Both the position numbers and the translations under genes were made by a program. Of a stretch of 64,000 nt of DNA, positions 1-13,007 are shown piece by piece; the stretch's first letter is position 1, and each line of letters starts with the position of its first letter. Where the stretch lies: NCBI GenBank assembly GCA_027574665.1, contig CM050690.1, positions 67,055,905 to 67,119,904 of the forward strand. Direction: 5' to 3'. Below the pieces are notes generated by a model that was not told where the DNA came from, ran no database searches, and was given only the letters and a program-made list of their open reading frames with translations. Source of the stretch: Rhynochetos jubatus (taxonomy: Eukaryota; Chordata; Aves; Eurypygiformes; Rhynochetidae).

Positions 1-59
1 GGGCAGCGGAGGCACAGCCGGACGCCAAGTCCGGCTTACTTTCACCGGTCCACTCATCG

Positions 60-1040
60 CTGCACAGGCTGGACACTAAAACGTGGCCCCCCCGCTCCCG
101 GGGGGCTGCTCCGCGCACCCCACCGCAGGCGCGGGCAGGGCGCTGAGCCTCCGCGGCGCGGCAGGGGTTCAAGGGGGGCGTCCGGCGCCTGGGGGGCGGT
201 GAGCGGGAGGTCGAGGAGGGAGAGGGGGGCCCGCTTACCCCGTTGGCCGCCGCCATCTGGACGACGATCTCGATGGCCGCCTTGCTGAAGTACCTGCCGT
301 CGCTGCCCACCACCATGGTGCAGCCCTGGCGGTCGCGGAGGTCGACGGAGGAGAGGAGGCTCTGCACGAAGTTGGGCAGGTAGTTGCGCCGGCTCTCGAA
401 GAGCCCCGTGGGCCGCCGCAGCCCCCCGCCGCCCGTCGGCCGCTGGTCCTCGAAGGGCGCCGTCTGCACCGTCAGCACCGGGATGGGGGTCCTCTCCATG
501 GCGGCACCCCGCTGCCGCCCGGCCGCGGCGGCCCCTCGCTCAGGCCGTCTGGCCGCCGACGGCGAGCGGAGAGGCGTTTCCCTGCCGCGGGGTCGGGCTC
601 CCTGACGGCCGGCCCCCCGCGGGGCCGCAGGCGGGCTGGCTCAGGGCTCGCCGGCGGGAGCCGGGGCGCCGCGGGGGAAGCGGGGCGGGCGCGGGGTGCG
701 CGCCGCCCCTTCCTTCCCCCCCGGCCGGGGATCCCACGCCGGGGCTCGCCGGTCCGCTGCCAGCAGCGTGCGGTGGCCCCGGCCAAAAATCAGCTCGGCA
801 GGCGAGGCTGAGAATGGCCGTCTGCTGCCAGGGATGTAACCGGAGGCAGGGGGCGGAGGGCGAGCCAGCGGCGCACACTTGCTCGGGGGGATCACGCCCT
901 GTCAGCGCTGGAGCCGGCCCTGCCGAGCCCCGCCGGCTGCCTCCCTCTTGAAGGGCAGCCGCCGGCCCCCGGGAGCCGGTGAAACGCGCCGGCGGTCCCT
1001 GCCCTGCGGAAGCGGCTCCCGGCTGAACGAGGGGCCAGGG
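60..1040. promoter_or_regulatory. CpG-rich island over PGM5 exon 1 and promoter
   Basis: Base composition is strongly G+C with very frequent CpG from about 60 to 1,040, then drops sharply to A+T-rich sequence. The island covers the start of intron 1, exon 1 and the 5' flank of PGM5, which is the usual arrangement for a vertebrate CpG-island promoter read on the minus strand. I see no clear TATA box. Open frames inside the island on both strands look like composition effects, not genes. Confidence 0.75.
239..499 (-). CDS. PGM5: PGM5 (phosphoglucomutase-like protein 5, aciculin), first coding exon
   Basis: The minus strand encodes 87 residues from an ATG at 499-497 to residue Gly87, directly followed by a consensus donor GTAAGC at 238-233. 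The protein begins MERTPIPVLTVQTAPFEDQR and includes the segments RRPTGLFE, RNYLPNF, DLRDRQGCTMVVGSDGRYFS and AIEIVVQMAAANG. These match the N-terminus of vertebrate PGM5 almost residue for residue, including the PGM-superfamily GSDGRY segment. PGM5 is a catalytically weak or inactive phosphoglucomutase relative found at adherens junctions and the dystrophin/utrophin complex in muscle. The exon ends in phase 0, as expected because the next PGM5 residues (Ile-Gly-Arg) would start a new codon. Only this exon is in the window; the rest lies beyond position 1. PGM1 is the main alternative, but the Gly-rich GGGGLRRPTGLF stretch favours PGM5. Confidence 0.95.
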
Positions 1041-4000
1041 AATCGGTCCCCTGGCCGGAGCAAGGCCGGGAGCTGGTACTGTCCCGCTGTGCAGGCGAGA
1101 AGACGGGAGAACAGGCAACCAAGGAATGAACAAGTTATTCCACTACTGAACCTTAAGCGAGGGGAATCGATGTTTTTTTTAACTGTATGGCTTGAAAGCA
1201 AGTTTTTTTCATAGTAAGCAAGCTTACAGAGGGATTCTGATTTGTTCCTTTCACAGCAGGAGCCAAGCACTGCAGGGAGAGTCTGGTCCGATTGTAGGAT
1301 AACTGATGGCGCTGGTTTCTTTCCAGCCTTACGCCCTGCAAGGCCGCGCAACCCTCTGTAACCATAAGGTGTTTCATACGGGTGCGGTGAGGCTGCGTTC
1401 CCTGACGTACGTGTTCATTCTGCTTAAATTAAATGCGGAGGTGGCATTTGCACTGGCAGTTGCGAAGAAGCCCGACATTTCCAGCCCTCGAGGCTGTGTT
1501 TACAGATGCCTATGACTGTCAAGCATCAGCTGAAATTTTCCATCCCAATGCTCGTTTCACACTGGGCCCACGCAACAACGTTTTGCAGGGACAACTGTTG
1601 GCTGGAGAGCTGGAAAAAAGAGTCATTTAACCTAGATGGCATTCTTCTACTTAAGAAATCCCTGGTGTGGACCTGCACCTGAGCAGGCAACAGTAATTTT
1701 GTAAGACATTCTTCAGGGCTTTACGTGGGAGCCTGCTCACGAACTGCTCAGAAGCATGACGGAGCATCACGGCTCAACCAGACCAGGCGTTAAGCTGCAT
1801 GACATGAGGTGGCCAGGTAAACGTGGGGTGAAGTGCTTTTGTCTGTTACATAGGCTGAGAGCTCGTTAAGAACCACTGAGAGTCACCTGGAGAATGGTAA
1901 CCAGAGGAACTCAGTCATGGTTTGGAGCCTTGTCTCTGAAAGACTTTTCAGTGGTTCATAGCAGATAGACTGAAACTTAGGGTTTATGACCAGCTCATCT
2001 TAAGATACCATTGTCTGCTACTCGCCCATCCCTTTGGCAGTGATCTTCACAGTAGAAAACTATACATGCTACAGTGGGCAAGGCCCAACAGCTCAGTTTC
2101 AATAAAATATAGCTTAGTTTATGTACCACTGAAGCAGAAACAAGAATCCTAGCTCTGTCAAAGGAATACCCATACGCTGGGCCATAGACTCTGGCCAAAA
2201 CAGGTACAGAGAATCAGTAACCTCTTCATTCTCTTTTGTTAAACCTCCTAGTCTGTAGTCACAGTTGTGGCTTCCTGTGCTGATTCAAAATGCATTTTAA
2301 ATAGCAAAAGGAAAAATTCTGTAATATGGAAATGCCAGTTCTCACATCCCTACTGTCACCAAGGTTGTTTATATTTCGTTTAGATGAGGTTGTTACACCT
2401 TTTTTGGGCACTGCTGGTAATGAGGCCTCGACATAGTCTGCGTTAGGGAAAGCTGAAATGGAATCAGGTAACCACAGCATGTGTCCAACAAGGAAACAGC
2501 AACAAAGGTTGAAAGCATTAGAAAGAACAGATGATAAGTTCCCAATGCCAACTAAAGGAAAACAGATGTCCCAAGTAAGAAGCAAAGCAATAGTCTTCGA
2601 AACAATTGACTGCATTTTTCATATGGATAGGGGAAATGTGTTCAGCATTTGGAAGAAAATACATCAGTTTGAATCAGTTTTCAAAACTCTGCGAACACTG
2701 ACATTCCCAGAATCATCTTGACAGTGGCTCCACTAGGAGTGTAATGGGTTGTAAAGAGCCCTGTAAATTTTTCAGCTCAAGCTCAGGCTCTGCTTGAGAT
2801 CATTCCAAGCAGGAGTTTCTGTAACCCTTCTTTTACTGTGATTCCTGTAATACTTTGCAAAGCTCAGGTTCCCAAAAACATCCTATTTCATCAGAAGCTC
2901 AGGTTTTGTTTAAAAAAATTAAAAAGCCAACCTTCACTGTAGTAGTGGAATGTGTGAAAAAGTTAAATGTAGAGAGCCTGAACATTCTGGTACAAAAGTT
3001 GAAGAAATGGAACTATTTTTTTGCTTTTTTTACTAAATGCTTCAGTTTTCCAGTATCTGGGTTAGCATTACGTTGACACATTTTTACATGGGGAAGTTCT
3101 TCAAATTCTCTTTTATAGCAGTGCAAGTCTCACAAGCAGTTCTGCTCTGGGCAGATTTCACTGAGAAGCGGAGGTCTCTGTAAATGACCAGTGCGTTAAG
3201 TGATTACTGCCATGTATCTTCAACACAGGAATAATCATTAATATGGGATGATACTAAAAGCCTGGAATGCCTTCTTGGAAAACAACAGCTAAATATATTC
3301 TTAGTATTACCATAGTGTGTTGTTAGTTTGTAAAAGGTTGTTAAAATAAAAAACAACTTAATGGAGTGATAGGATACATGTTAATTTTGTTCCTTTTCCA
3401 AGTAAAACAATTAGCTTTCTGACTGCCAGTTTTGCAAGCTTGGCTTGACATAGGCTATCTAGTTCAGAAACATTTTCAACCCTTAACTTTGATTCTTTTT
3501 AATTCCTGAGCCTGCAGATGTTTGCCATAACTCATGTGTCTTGTGCAATTGGCCAAGGCAATGTTAATTACTTTAGGAGCCATAATTTTTGCATTTCCTT
3601 CGCTTTTTTTTTTACCAGCGTTGCCTTTCTGTGTCCTTTTAGGTCCAATTTTTTCACGCACTGAGCTGGGCATTGGGTTGTTGACTGCATCGACTCCAAG
3701 GAAAGAAATCTGTCTCACAGCAACAGAAGCCCTCTATAGCCACACAATTACTTCTGATTCAGTTGACCTGGTGACCCGAAGTGCCCCCTCTACAAGATGG
3801 CAGAAGTACTAATGGATCTTCTTAAAGGTAGATTATGGAAGCCCAGCCCAGCTCTGATTTGTTGCTAATATACAAGAAATTGCTGGGGACCTGAAGCTTA
3901 CTTTCATATCAGCTTGCAAATGTTGCAGCAGAACTGTACCAGCACCGTTAATTAAGCAAGTTTTGCTCCTTCAGTTTCACTACGTTCACAACTCAGCGCT

Positions 4001-7000
4001 AGTATAATAACCAAGTTTTAGAAGGAAACATATTTTTGCAGTTTTGTCATGCAATATGTGTTTGCGATAGAAACGTGTACCAAAAGTTAATTCAGCCATT
4101 CCTCATGGCGCCATGTTTTGCAGTTCAAATTCTCAGTCTGCCCCTGAACGGGATTTTCCAATTACTCTTATAGTGTAGGTGTCACTTGAAGAATGTTAGT
4201 GGTATTATAAGATAACCTGGTTGTTAAGCTGAGCTATTGAAAAAATCATTTTGCAGGAAAGTTCTAAAAATAAAATGTTGGTTTATCAAAGCCAATACCA
4301 TCCAAAGAAAATGGCTAATTTCAGTGAATATATTGGTTTGCTAATAAAAGCAAAAGTAGTTTTAAAACACAGTGCTTCCAACTGAGGCATTTCCTACTTG
4401 TGAATACTTGGTTTTCTTTGACTTTGTTTCAAAATGTAAATTACTTAGGAGTTAAAAAAGAGACAGTAAAACTGGATTTCTTTTTAGACATTTTGACTGA
4501 CTTGCTCTGTCTTGTCTTTCAGTTCACAAATGAAAGCTTTTTAATGTAGGCCGTGCTATAATGTGTAGAAAAGACAGAGAAAGTCTGTTTTGTACTCTTA
4601 TAGGAAAATTAGCTGCAGAGCTTTATTGAGAGGTTGTATTTATGATCTGGTGGTTACCACAACTCAGTGAGGTTGTTTTCTGGAAATTATAGTTAATCAC
4701 CAGAAAAGACTATATTTTGCTACAGCTGTAAGTCTCTAATTGCTGTGAAACAGAGCAATTGTTCTAAGGAACATATTCACGCAAACTTACATGCAAATTG
4801 ATTTATAGACCCAAAACAGGAAAAATTCCCTGAAAACGTATTTCTTATAATTGACAACTGATTTACTATGTCAGCAACTCGTAATGTTGTGTATAATGTT
4901 GCCTGTTACTATGCATCAAGTAACAAGGAAGGAAGGAAGGAACTGATGAAGGGAGGAAGACCACCGATCATTGACCTAATAAAAAAAAGCAGCCTTTGTA
5001 AAAAGGGCATTCCCCAAAGTGCCCAAAGACTCAGTTGCAGAAAGTTTATTCAAATAGTTTGGTGCATGGCAGAGAAAATCAACAGAAATAACCATTTCAA
5101 AACTCTAACAATATGCCTACACAAGTTAGTGCCTTGGATATCTTAGAATCACTAGCAATTTTTCATTTTCCAGTGTTTCTGACAGACCAGTCCCATCATT
5201 CTTGTTTTCAGCAAGTAATTCCATAGAAATACTCTAGGTAAGCACATGGAATGCTAGGCCATAAGGTGTTACAGACGGGTATGAACAGCAGATCCATCAT
5301 GTGATGGCTCTTGACAACGTGGGAAAGAAGCAGAACCTGGACATGGACCCAAGAGCCTTTCCCCCAGCTCTAGTCCTGCCACAGTTTGTCCTGTTGCTGG
5401 TCTAGCCTCTTCCCACTGCCAGGACTGGAATAAGCGGTGGAAGCAACTGACACTGTAATTGTCCTATCGCCTTAACAGCAGCTTGGAATGTGCCTCACCA
5501 GCACAGGAGAGGAAACAAAATGTAATTCCTGGGAGTCGGAGTAAGCCCTCTCTCCAGTTCTGCAAGGAGGTATGCAATGCTTCTCCTCTGAGTAGGTCAC
5601 CTCACTAGCAAGAGCACCATCCTACTTATTTACACAGCTTGCTTAGATTCGTCACTTGTTATGCACTCCTTTGTAGATTAAGGCAAGCCATTACAGATGT
5701 GTTAAAGCCTTCCTCCACATGCTAGGTTCTGCTAAATGGCTTGTGGAGACCAAAACAGGCACTGCTGTGCAACAGCTTTTGCTGAAAGTCTGAAATCCAG
5801 GATATAGTGGATATACTGCACAAATTACAGCTTCTCCTTAGGCAGCCTCTCTGGGTTGGCATCGGAGGGAACAAGGGGTGGAATAAATGCTGCATTGATG
5901 CAAAGGCTGTAAGTAATATATGGTTCAAGTTTTTCCCAGTATTGTTCAGTAACCCTTGTTGAACAGCTGCTAGATCTGATCATTCAAATAAGCTGTAAAA
6001 TTTGTACAATTCTTTGGGCACACGGTAGCCACGAATATTAGGAGTTAGGACATCTGCAGAGGGCATCTTCTGGGAAGAAAGTCTGTATTTTTTACTTGGG
6101 TTCATGTTTGGATTTATATACAGATGTGAGATTATTTTTTTTTCTGTATGGGAATTAAAAGTAAATTAATACCAGAAAGTTCAGGATAGAATGATGAACC
6201 ATCAGCACATGCAATGTTTGTTGCTGTCATTTAATTAAGTACAGATGGGGAAGTAACATGATTCAAGGGTGGAAAGGGCTATGATGGGGATGAGGAAGGG
6301 AAAGGCTATGGACAGGAAAGAGCTACACAATCTAGTGGTCTCGCCTGTCATGGGAGAAGAAGGCAGTTGGAGAGGACACTGCAGTACGATTCCCTCCTGC
6401 TGCCCTGTAAATACTCTTCTATGTGGTTAACGTCCAGAATTAATGTAGCAGAGACACAATCCCAAAATAACAAAGATGTCTGATGTGAATCCCCTGCGAG
6501 TTCTTACAAAATCTGCAAGTATATTTAAGCCATCTAAAATAGTAACATTTTCAGATATTAACACTTTGTAACTAACGGACTAAATTCCTGCTCAGGAAAT
6601 GACAGATTCCCTGAGTCCAACACAAGGTCTGTGTGGAAGTGCTGAATATGGAAGGGTGCTTCATACCCTTAGTTTTGCCCACTGTCGAGAGTCATATACT
6701 TTTTCTAACTGCAACTAAGTTAGTTAATTTATCTTACTTCATGTAAAATGAAGTGTGCAGTCACCACAGTCTTGCCAGACTGCATGGTGGAGATAGATAT
6801 ATTCTGCTTCAGCTGTTTGTACTGCCAAGTAAGCACTGTGTTGTCAACACCTGGTTTAGCAGGAGCTTACTCCATACGCACTGTGGAAGCCTTACACTTC
6901 CATTTATAGCTATTTACCTGTTGTGTCACAAGCTAAGAGTGTAAACCTTGTCCATATGATTGCCATTCTGGCATATGATATGCAAAGAATAAAACAGAAC

Positions 7001-7872
7001 CCACAAATGGGTCCTACTGCCAGAGGCCTGCAGATTCCAGGTCTGATTTCCAGAGGTATGAGAAATAGGTACTCCCCACCACCTTCAGTGACAGTGACAC
7101 AAGACTAGGCCCTGCAGGCTGTAATGCTCAGATGCCATCATGTTGTATAACCATGACAAAATATACCTTACAGATACTGCCAACTGAATGGCCTCTCCCA
7201 TGTGATCACCCACTTGTGCACTGCAGAATCCTGTCAGGCAAGTTATTTCATGGCCTACAGGCCACACCTTCCAAGCTAGCACATTCTCCATGCATGTTCA
7301 TCCTTTTCAGTGGTGGAATTACTGAGTAAAATGCAAATCTCAGCTGAGGTACAATGATTTGATCCTGGAAACTGGGCAGTGATAATACAGAAGTGAAAAA
7401 TACATTCTCAAATATATCCTGGATACCTATCTCCTAGCCCCAGGAATGCTAGTGATTAAAGGTAAGAGACGAAAATGCTGGTTTTCTTGCTGTGTAACAG
7501 ATTGGTACATGAAGCAGAGACTGAACTGATAGTACAGATCTACTGTCCACCCATTTAAAAAGCCCAGGACTTTGAACATTAAGTCAAAGCATATGCAAAG
7601 CTTAAAAACACAGAGCAGGTACTGTTCCCCTGACACCCTTCTGACAATAAACACACCTGAAGGAAGATACACACTCGACATAATGGTAGTTTGGTAGAAG
7701 AATTCCTCATCTTATATGTACCAGCTTCTACAGCAATATATCGAGGTAGGAAAAGCAAACCGTCATCACCCCTGCTCTAACTCACAGTGTCTCTGACAAA
7801 GACGCGAGACTAAAGCTACTCAAGAATACAACAAAAACGGAGGAAGAAAGCAGCATGGAAAAACAGCTCCTT
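1041..7872. other. Non-coding PGM5 upstream region, nothing recognised
   Basis: This stretch is A+T-rich, has no frame longer than about 150 codons, and I recognise no protein or repeat family in it. The only minor repeat is a short GGAA run at 4,928-4,941. It appears once in the window, unlike the sequence from 7,873 onwards, so it marks the single-copy side of the amplicon boundary. Confidence 0.6.
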
Positions 7873-10800
7873 GGAATATGGGGAAAAGAATAAAAAAAGG
7901 GTTTTAATACCAGTTTTCTTTCCGAGTTTTTGGGGAAGTCACAAAACATTTAACTCGTCGGTTCACCAACAAAATTCACTGGCCTTTTAGAGAGCACTTT
8001 GAGAAGTAGGGATTAAAAAGCCCTATTTTAAGACAGGCTCACAGGTAGAATTCCAGCAATTTCTTAGCAAGTGTCAGTGTCGTGGTTGTGATCACTTTGC
8101 ATAGCTCCTTAAAGATTTACATTGTTTTTTACACCCGCTGAAAAAGACATTGACATCACTGCCTGCTGTTTCTGGCCCTGCCATTTGGAGGGAACAGGAC
8201 TGGACACAGCACTTGAGAGTTTAAGAGTTCCCTTCTCTCTCATGACGCCGGGCAGGTAATTTTTCAGCTGACAGATTGATTCTGCCAGGCAACTTATTTT
8301 ATCTTCTGACTACACCTGGCGAAGAGAAGAAGAATTTCTTGCAGCAATATACAGCGTCTGCTAGGCAACCTCTCCAAATTCACGTGGCTCTGATCGTTTC
8401 CTTGGCCGCCAATGAGGTTAGGTAGACGTAAAAGCAGTACTTTAAACTGATGAAAACAATCCAGAAAGAGCCACTGGCTTTAAGATCCAGGGAAATTTTT
8501 AAAATAAATAAATAAATAGAAAAGACAGAGTGAGTCAAAGGTGTCATTCAAGATGCCTCAAGACACCTGCACCTGAGCCTGGTTTGCAGCTCAGAACCCC
8601 AGGCAGCTGCAGGTGCCACCCGCAGTGTGGCAAGTGGTCGAGCAGCGCCTCCCTCTGTGGGCATTGTCTGCTCTGCCTTAAGGTCTGCTCTGTGAGGGTC
8701 TGTCCACAGGAAAAGTGTGAGTTCTTTTTCCCTTCTGTAACCGACCGTTTCCTCTGGCTCATCGCTGAGAAGTTCGCTCTCAGTTCTCACGACCTGCAAG
8801 CCCGGAAGGGTGCTTAATTAGGGGCAGCCGTTTGGATGTCTGTCTTCAGGCACTTGCAGTCAGACAAACCAGCCCTGCAGTTTTGGTGTGTCTTCTCCTG
8901 GTCTTGCCTGGCCTTTCACCTGGCCCCGGCTAAATCCAGCGTAACCTCAGATTTTCTTCCTTAGATTCTGTGAAAGTGTAAGCGGAACAAAACCCTGAAG
9001 CACTGTGGGAAATGAGCGTAGTCGTACTTGGCAGCTGCAATACCAAGGTAGCTAAACTAAAGGGTCACTTGCAGGTGTTCAGTAGGGCGTTTCCTTAAGA
9101 TCACCAAAGACCTGGAGTCAGTGCAGCTATTTCTACCTGCAGTCCACACCTGGGCTGTCTGGAACCTACTGCTGCAGGAAGGAAATCCGTTGTGGAAGTG
9201 GCTTGTAAAGTCTGTCGTATTGAGACCACAACGCTGTTAGAGAAGTAACGTGCTGCTTGCACCCTGTACTCTGGAATCACAGGCTCTTTTTCCCAGCAGG
9301 CTGCCCTTGCACAGAAGTGGTGGGCTCTTTCTACCTGCCGCTTTTCCTGAGGGTGCTGGTTTGACTCGCCCTCGTTGGCCTTTGCCTGTCAGGTTTTACC
9401 CTGAATCAGTGTCAAGGACACCCCTTCCCTTCCAGCCTCTCCCATGGCCACACGATTAACCAGCAAACACCTGGCAAAACTGGTGGGTTTCTGGGATTTC
9501 TGGACCTTTATTTTTAGCTTTTTTCCAGTGTTGAAGCTGTCCCTGCCTTAAAGAAAAGTAATTGTTCTGGGGCGATCTTGAGTTTAGAAGCCTGCCTTTC
9601 ATTTGCCTTCCTAAGACCCTAGTCAAGTGGAAGGGGCTGGACACACACTTGAAAACATCAGACGGTTTAACTTTCTCCTTTCTCATGCACATTGCTCTGA
9701 CACAGATATTTAAAAAGAGGTTCGCAGAAACGTGGAAGTGGGTCTTGGTGGACCCCCACATCACTTTTTCTCAGTGTTCTCTCTTCACAGGGGTGTCTAA
9801 TGGCATAGCCTCATTTCTCATCTCTCCCACCCTTTCCCAGCAGTGCTGTGGGCGTCCTTTCCCGCCTGCCAAACCTTGAGCAGAAGGCAGCATCCCAGGT
9901 TTAACATTCATGTTTTTCCTGGTTCTCTGATGCACGATTGGAGACTTCCCTCCAGAGTACCTGCCGTCTAAAAGCCCTCGGTGTAACTGCCTTTAAACGA
10001 TGCAAAGCAGGGGTGGTTTGTTTGACAGGTCTTCAAAGAGTATACGTTGATGCAGCTTTACTGATAGCTACCGAGCTAAACCGAGCAGCAGGAGCTGTAC
10101 CTCAGGACCCCACGCATGGTATGTTACAGATGTGAAGGATGCCTCAAGAATTCATGTGTCACTCTCCAACTTGTAGCACCAAGAATACCTGTGGAGGACA
10201 CAAAAATAACCATAACAATCTAACTGTAACAACATTATACAATCACCATATTATAACTCTATTATACAATAACACTGTTAACAGTAACTATAACAAAGTT
10301 ATCCCTCTTCCTATGGTGGTGGCGGTGGAAAGCTCCAGCTTAGACTTCAGGCACCTTTGATGCCATCATTCAATCTCGCAATGATGTCAGCAAAGCCCTG
10401 TGTGAAACAAATGAAGTCAGAATGCTCGTAGTTTTAGAAGGAAGAGGAAAGCTTTTGGCAGGAAGAAAATGTCACTAGGATTTTCGAGCAAACCATCAGT
10501 AAAGGGATACAGAATTTTTAGTCTTCATCAATCCCCTACGACCTGGAAAGAGCATAAAGCCAAAATGCGGCATACCATTTCCTAGGAGAAACCTAAAACT
10601 GCATTCTTGCAGCTCACAAGCCGTTGCTAAAATAAACGTTACCACCAGATGACAGCAAATCCTCGTTTTCTGTGACACTGTCTTGCCTGTGCTCAATGAC
10701 TCGGCGGCAAAATTAGGCAAAGAACCGCTGCGTTAAAGGAGGAGCTGGGCTGAATCGCCAGTTGGAAACAACTCCTGTTCCCCCTGCAAACACCAGCAGA

Positions 10801-11280
10801 GCTCTTCATGGAGTCAAGAGCACTTGCTGGGCTGTAAATGCTTTGTTTCGGCCCGAGTAGCCTGATGTTTTCTAGTCCTCCCTGTTTTCAGGAAGAAGCA
10901 GCAGTGTGGGGAGCTCAGTCTGCCAGATGGAGATGACAGTCCTTCCTGGGGCCCCCTCTGGCTGCCCAGGATGGCTAGGAACGTCTCCAAGGGCAGAAAT
11001 CCAGTCGTTTCCAGCCTTTCCCGAAGGAGGAGGCTCCTCGCCTCAGTTCACAGCCCCCACTAAATTGCCTCGTGCGTATAGGGTAACGGAACTGCTTGAA
11101 AAATCTCAAGGAGGTCAAGTGGCAGAAAGATTTTGTCACAATTCCTCGCCTGTTGCCCTCGTTCGCCCCGCCCCCTTCAGGTGCCCGCGGGCGGCCGCGT
11201 GTGGCAGCCGCGTCCCGTCGCCCGGGGCAACGGCGGGTCCGTTGGCAGACGCTGTGGCGAGGACGCGCTGTGCGGGGCTG
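7873..11280. other. Upstream part of the ARL13B-like block, no gene recognised
   Basis: I find no convincing coding region here. Contents are a short AAAT microsatellite at 8,501-8,518, an A+T-rich ATTATACAA-type stretch at 10,224-10,300, and a 35-bp segment at 9,118-9,152 that recurs imperfectly at 54,227-54,261. The equivalent in copy 2 is 54,262-57,646. Short open frames are identical in the two copies only because the DNA is. Confidence 0.55.
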
Positions 11281-11382
11281 CCGAGCGGAGCCGAACGGAG
11301 CCGAGCCGAGCGGAGCCGAGCCGAGCCGAGCAGGGCCGAGCCGAGCCGAGCCGAGCGGAGCGGAGCCGAGCCGAGCGGAGCC
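11281..11382 (+). repeat. GAGCC-type pentanucleotide repeat
   Basis: Runs of GAGCC and GAGCG (CCGAGCCGAGCCGAG and variants) repeat for about 100 bp in a CpG-rich stretch just upstream of the ARL13B-like start codon. All forward frames read Ser/Arg/Ala/Glu/Pro repeats, which explains several spurious open frames here. Confidence 0.85.
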
Positions 11383-11512
11383 TCACGTCGCACCTCCGGT
11401 GGCCAGACAACGCCTGGGCTCCTGCGCTCTCTCTCCCGGCCGCCTTTGGCTGTTCTCGACCGGCCACGCCGTCTCCCCAGCCCTCCAGAGCCACCGAGGC
11501 CGGCAAAGGGGG

Positions 11513-13007
11513 ATGTTCAGCCTAACGGCCGGCGGCTGCGGCCTGTTCAGGCAGCGGCAGGAACCTGCCAGGAAGGTGACGCTGGTGATGCTGGGCCTGG
11601 ATCGTGCTGGCAAGACTGCTGTGGTCCACACAATTCAAGGCAAGTCGACTAAAGATGTGCCTCCAACAGGTGGCTTTTCCCAGATCCACGTGCCAAAGGG
11701 ACACTTGGAAATCACCATCTTTCCACCCCCTAAATCAAAAGAAATGCCAACTCTCTGGAGGAAATACTATGCTGAGTGCTAGGGGGGCATCTTTGTCGTG
11801 GATTCTAGTGATGTTTCAAGAATGGAAGAAACCAAGGAAGCCAGGAGAGAAGTTTTAAAGAGCCCCGAGCTCACAGGAAACCCCATGTTGGTCCTGGCAA
11901 ATAAGCAGGACAGAGAAGAAGCTCTGCCAGTAGCAGATCTCCTCCACTGCTTATCTCTGGAGAAGATGGTCGGTGAGTCCAAGTGTCCGGCCCAAACTGA
12001 ACCTTGCTCAGCCACCATGGGCTGGGGGAAAAAAAGTCAGTAAGTCCATCCAAAAGGGTTTATACTGGCTTCTACAAAACATAGAGGAAGGTTTTAACAC
12101 CCTAGAGGAACGCATCAAGAGAGACACCGCGGAACAAAAAGCGCATGAAGAAAACCAGAAACGAGAACGGGCTGAGAGAGTGAGAAGGATAAGAGAAAGA
12201 AGAGAAAGAGAAGGTGGAAGAAGCGGCAGAGAAGAAAAAAATGTCAGAGAAGGAGGAAGAAGTGACAGAGAAGAAGAAACAAGCCAAAAAGAAGAAGGAA
12301 GAAGTGAAAGCGAAGAAGGAAAAAATGACAGAGAAGAAGGAAGAAGTGACAGAGAAGAAGGAAGAAGTGCAAGAGAAGAAGAAACAAGCCAAAAAGTAGA
12401 AGGAAGAAGTGAAAGAGAAGAAGGAAGAAGCGACAGAGAAGAAGGAAGAAGCGAAAGAGAAGAAGGAAGAAGCGAAAGAGAAGAAGAAACACGCCAAAAA
12501 GAAGTAGGAAGAAGCAAAGGAGAAGAAGGAAGAAGTGAAAGAGAAGAAGAAAAAAGTGAGAGAGTAGAAGGAAGAAGCAACAGAGAAGAGGAAAAAAGTG
12601 ACAGAGGAGGAGGAAGAGACAGAGAAGGAGAAAAAAGCAAACATGAAGACAGAAGAAGCAAAAGAGAAAAGAAAAAAAGTCGAATCCTAAGATTAAGAAC
12701 GGGCTGCAGAGTAGAATCCCTGGATGTCGAGAACACTGTACCCACCCTTCTTACACCACCAGCAGCTCTTCTGCCACAGAACTGGCTTCTGCGCCTTTCA
12801 CGAGAATCAAGCGCAACCATGGCGTCTTTTGTCTGCCTTCATTTTCCTTCAGTTGCCTGGGGAACCCCGTACACACTCCATCCACTCGGAGAACTTGAGC
12901 CACATCGTGCGCACACAGGGGAGAAGGCGACAAACAACCCCCAGATGAAGAGATTTCTAGGGAAGGCCTCTGCCCCCTCTGACTGTAAGCCAGTGACTCC
13001 CCAGTGA
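11513..13007 (+). pseudogene. ARL13B: ARL13B-like intronless copy, interrupted (copy 1)
   Basis: The frame opening at ATG 11,513 begins MFSL and aligns with ARL13B, the ciliary Arf-like GTPase that acts as a GEF for ARL3. Visible motifs are the P-loop [24 protein letters not shown], the G4 motif ANKQD, the G5-like EPCSA, and GLYWLL followed by a coiled-coil rich in Arg/Glu ([14 protein letters not shown]). The C-terminus keeps VESLD, WGTP and PLGE blocks. Defects: the G3 DxGGG region is replaced by PPPKS; a TAG at 11,780-11,782 interrupts between KYYAEC and GGIFVVD; and a +1 shift in the A-run near 12,030 moves the rest into the next frame, which ends at 13,007. ARL13B is a multi-exon gene, but all segments are contiguous here, so this looks like a retrocopy. 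A 21-bp-type repeat has expanded the middle. ARL13A is a weaker match. Confidence 0.85.
12180..12690 (+). repeat. Purine-rich GAAGAAGGAAGAAGYGA tandem tract in the ARL13B-like copy
   Basis: About 500 bp are almost only A and G on the plus strand, built from imperfect 21-bp and 15-bp GAAGAAGGAAGAAGYGAYAGA units. In the frame continuous with both ARL13B-like flanks it reads [15 protein letters not shown] repeats. The next frame reads [10 protein letters not shown] repeats. Confidence 0.85.

Noticed and set aside
384..1351. Overlapping frames on both strands in the PGM5 CpG island
   Set aside because: Few stop codons are expected in G+C-rich DNA. Only the minus-strand PGM5 exon shows homology and a splice donor.
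11281..11382. Pentanucleotide array considered as a CRISPR or telomere-like repeat
   Set aside because: It is a simple GAGCC/GAGCG microsatellite with no spacers, and the genome is avian.
11096..11512. Upstream extension of the ARL13B-like frame with Ser-Arg-Ala-Glu-Pro repeats
   Set aside because: It is translation of the GAGCC pentanucleotide repeat. Homology to ARL13B starts at MFSL (11,513).
12008..12820. Ser/Leu/Phe-rich minus-strand frames opposite the ARL13B-like copy
   Set aside because: They are the complement of the purine-rich repeat. The sense strand matches ARL13B on both sides of the tract.
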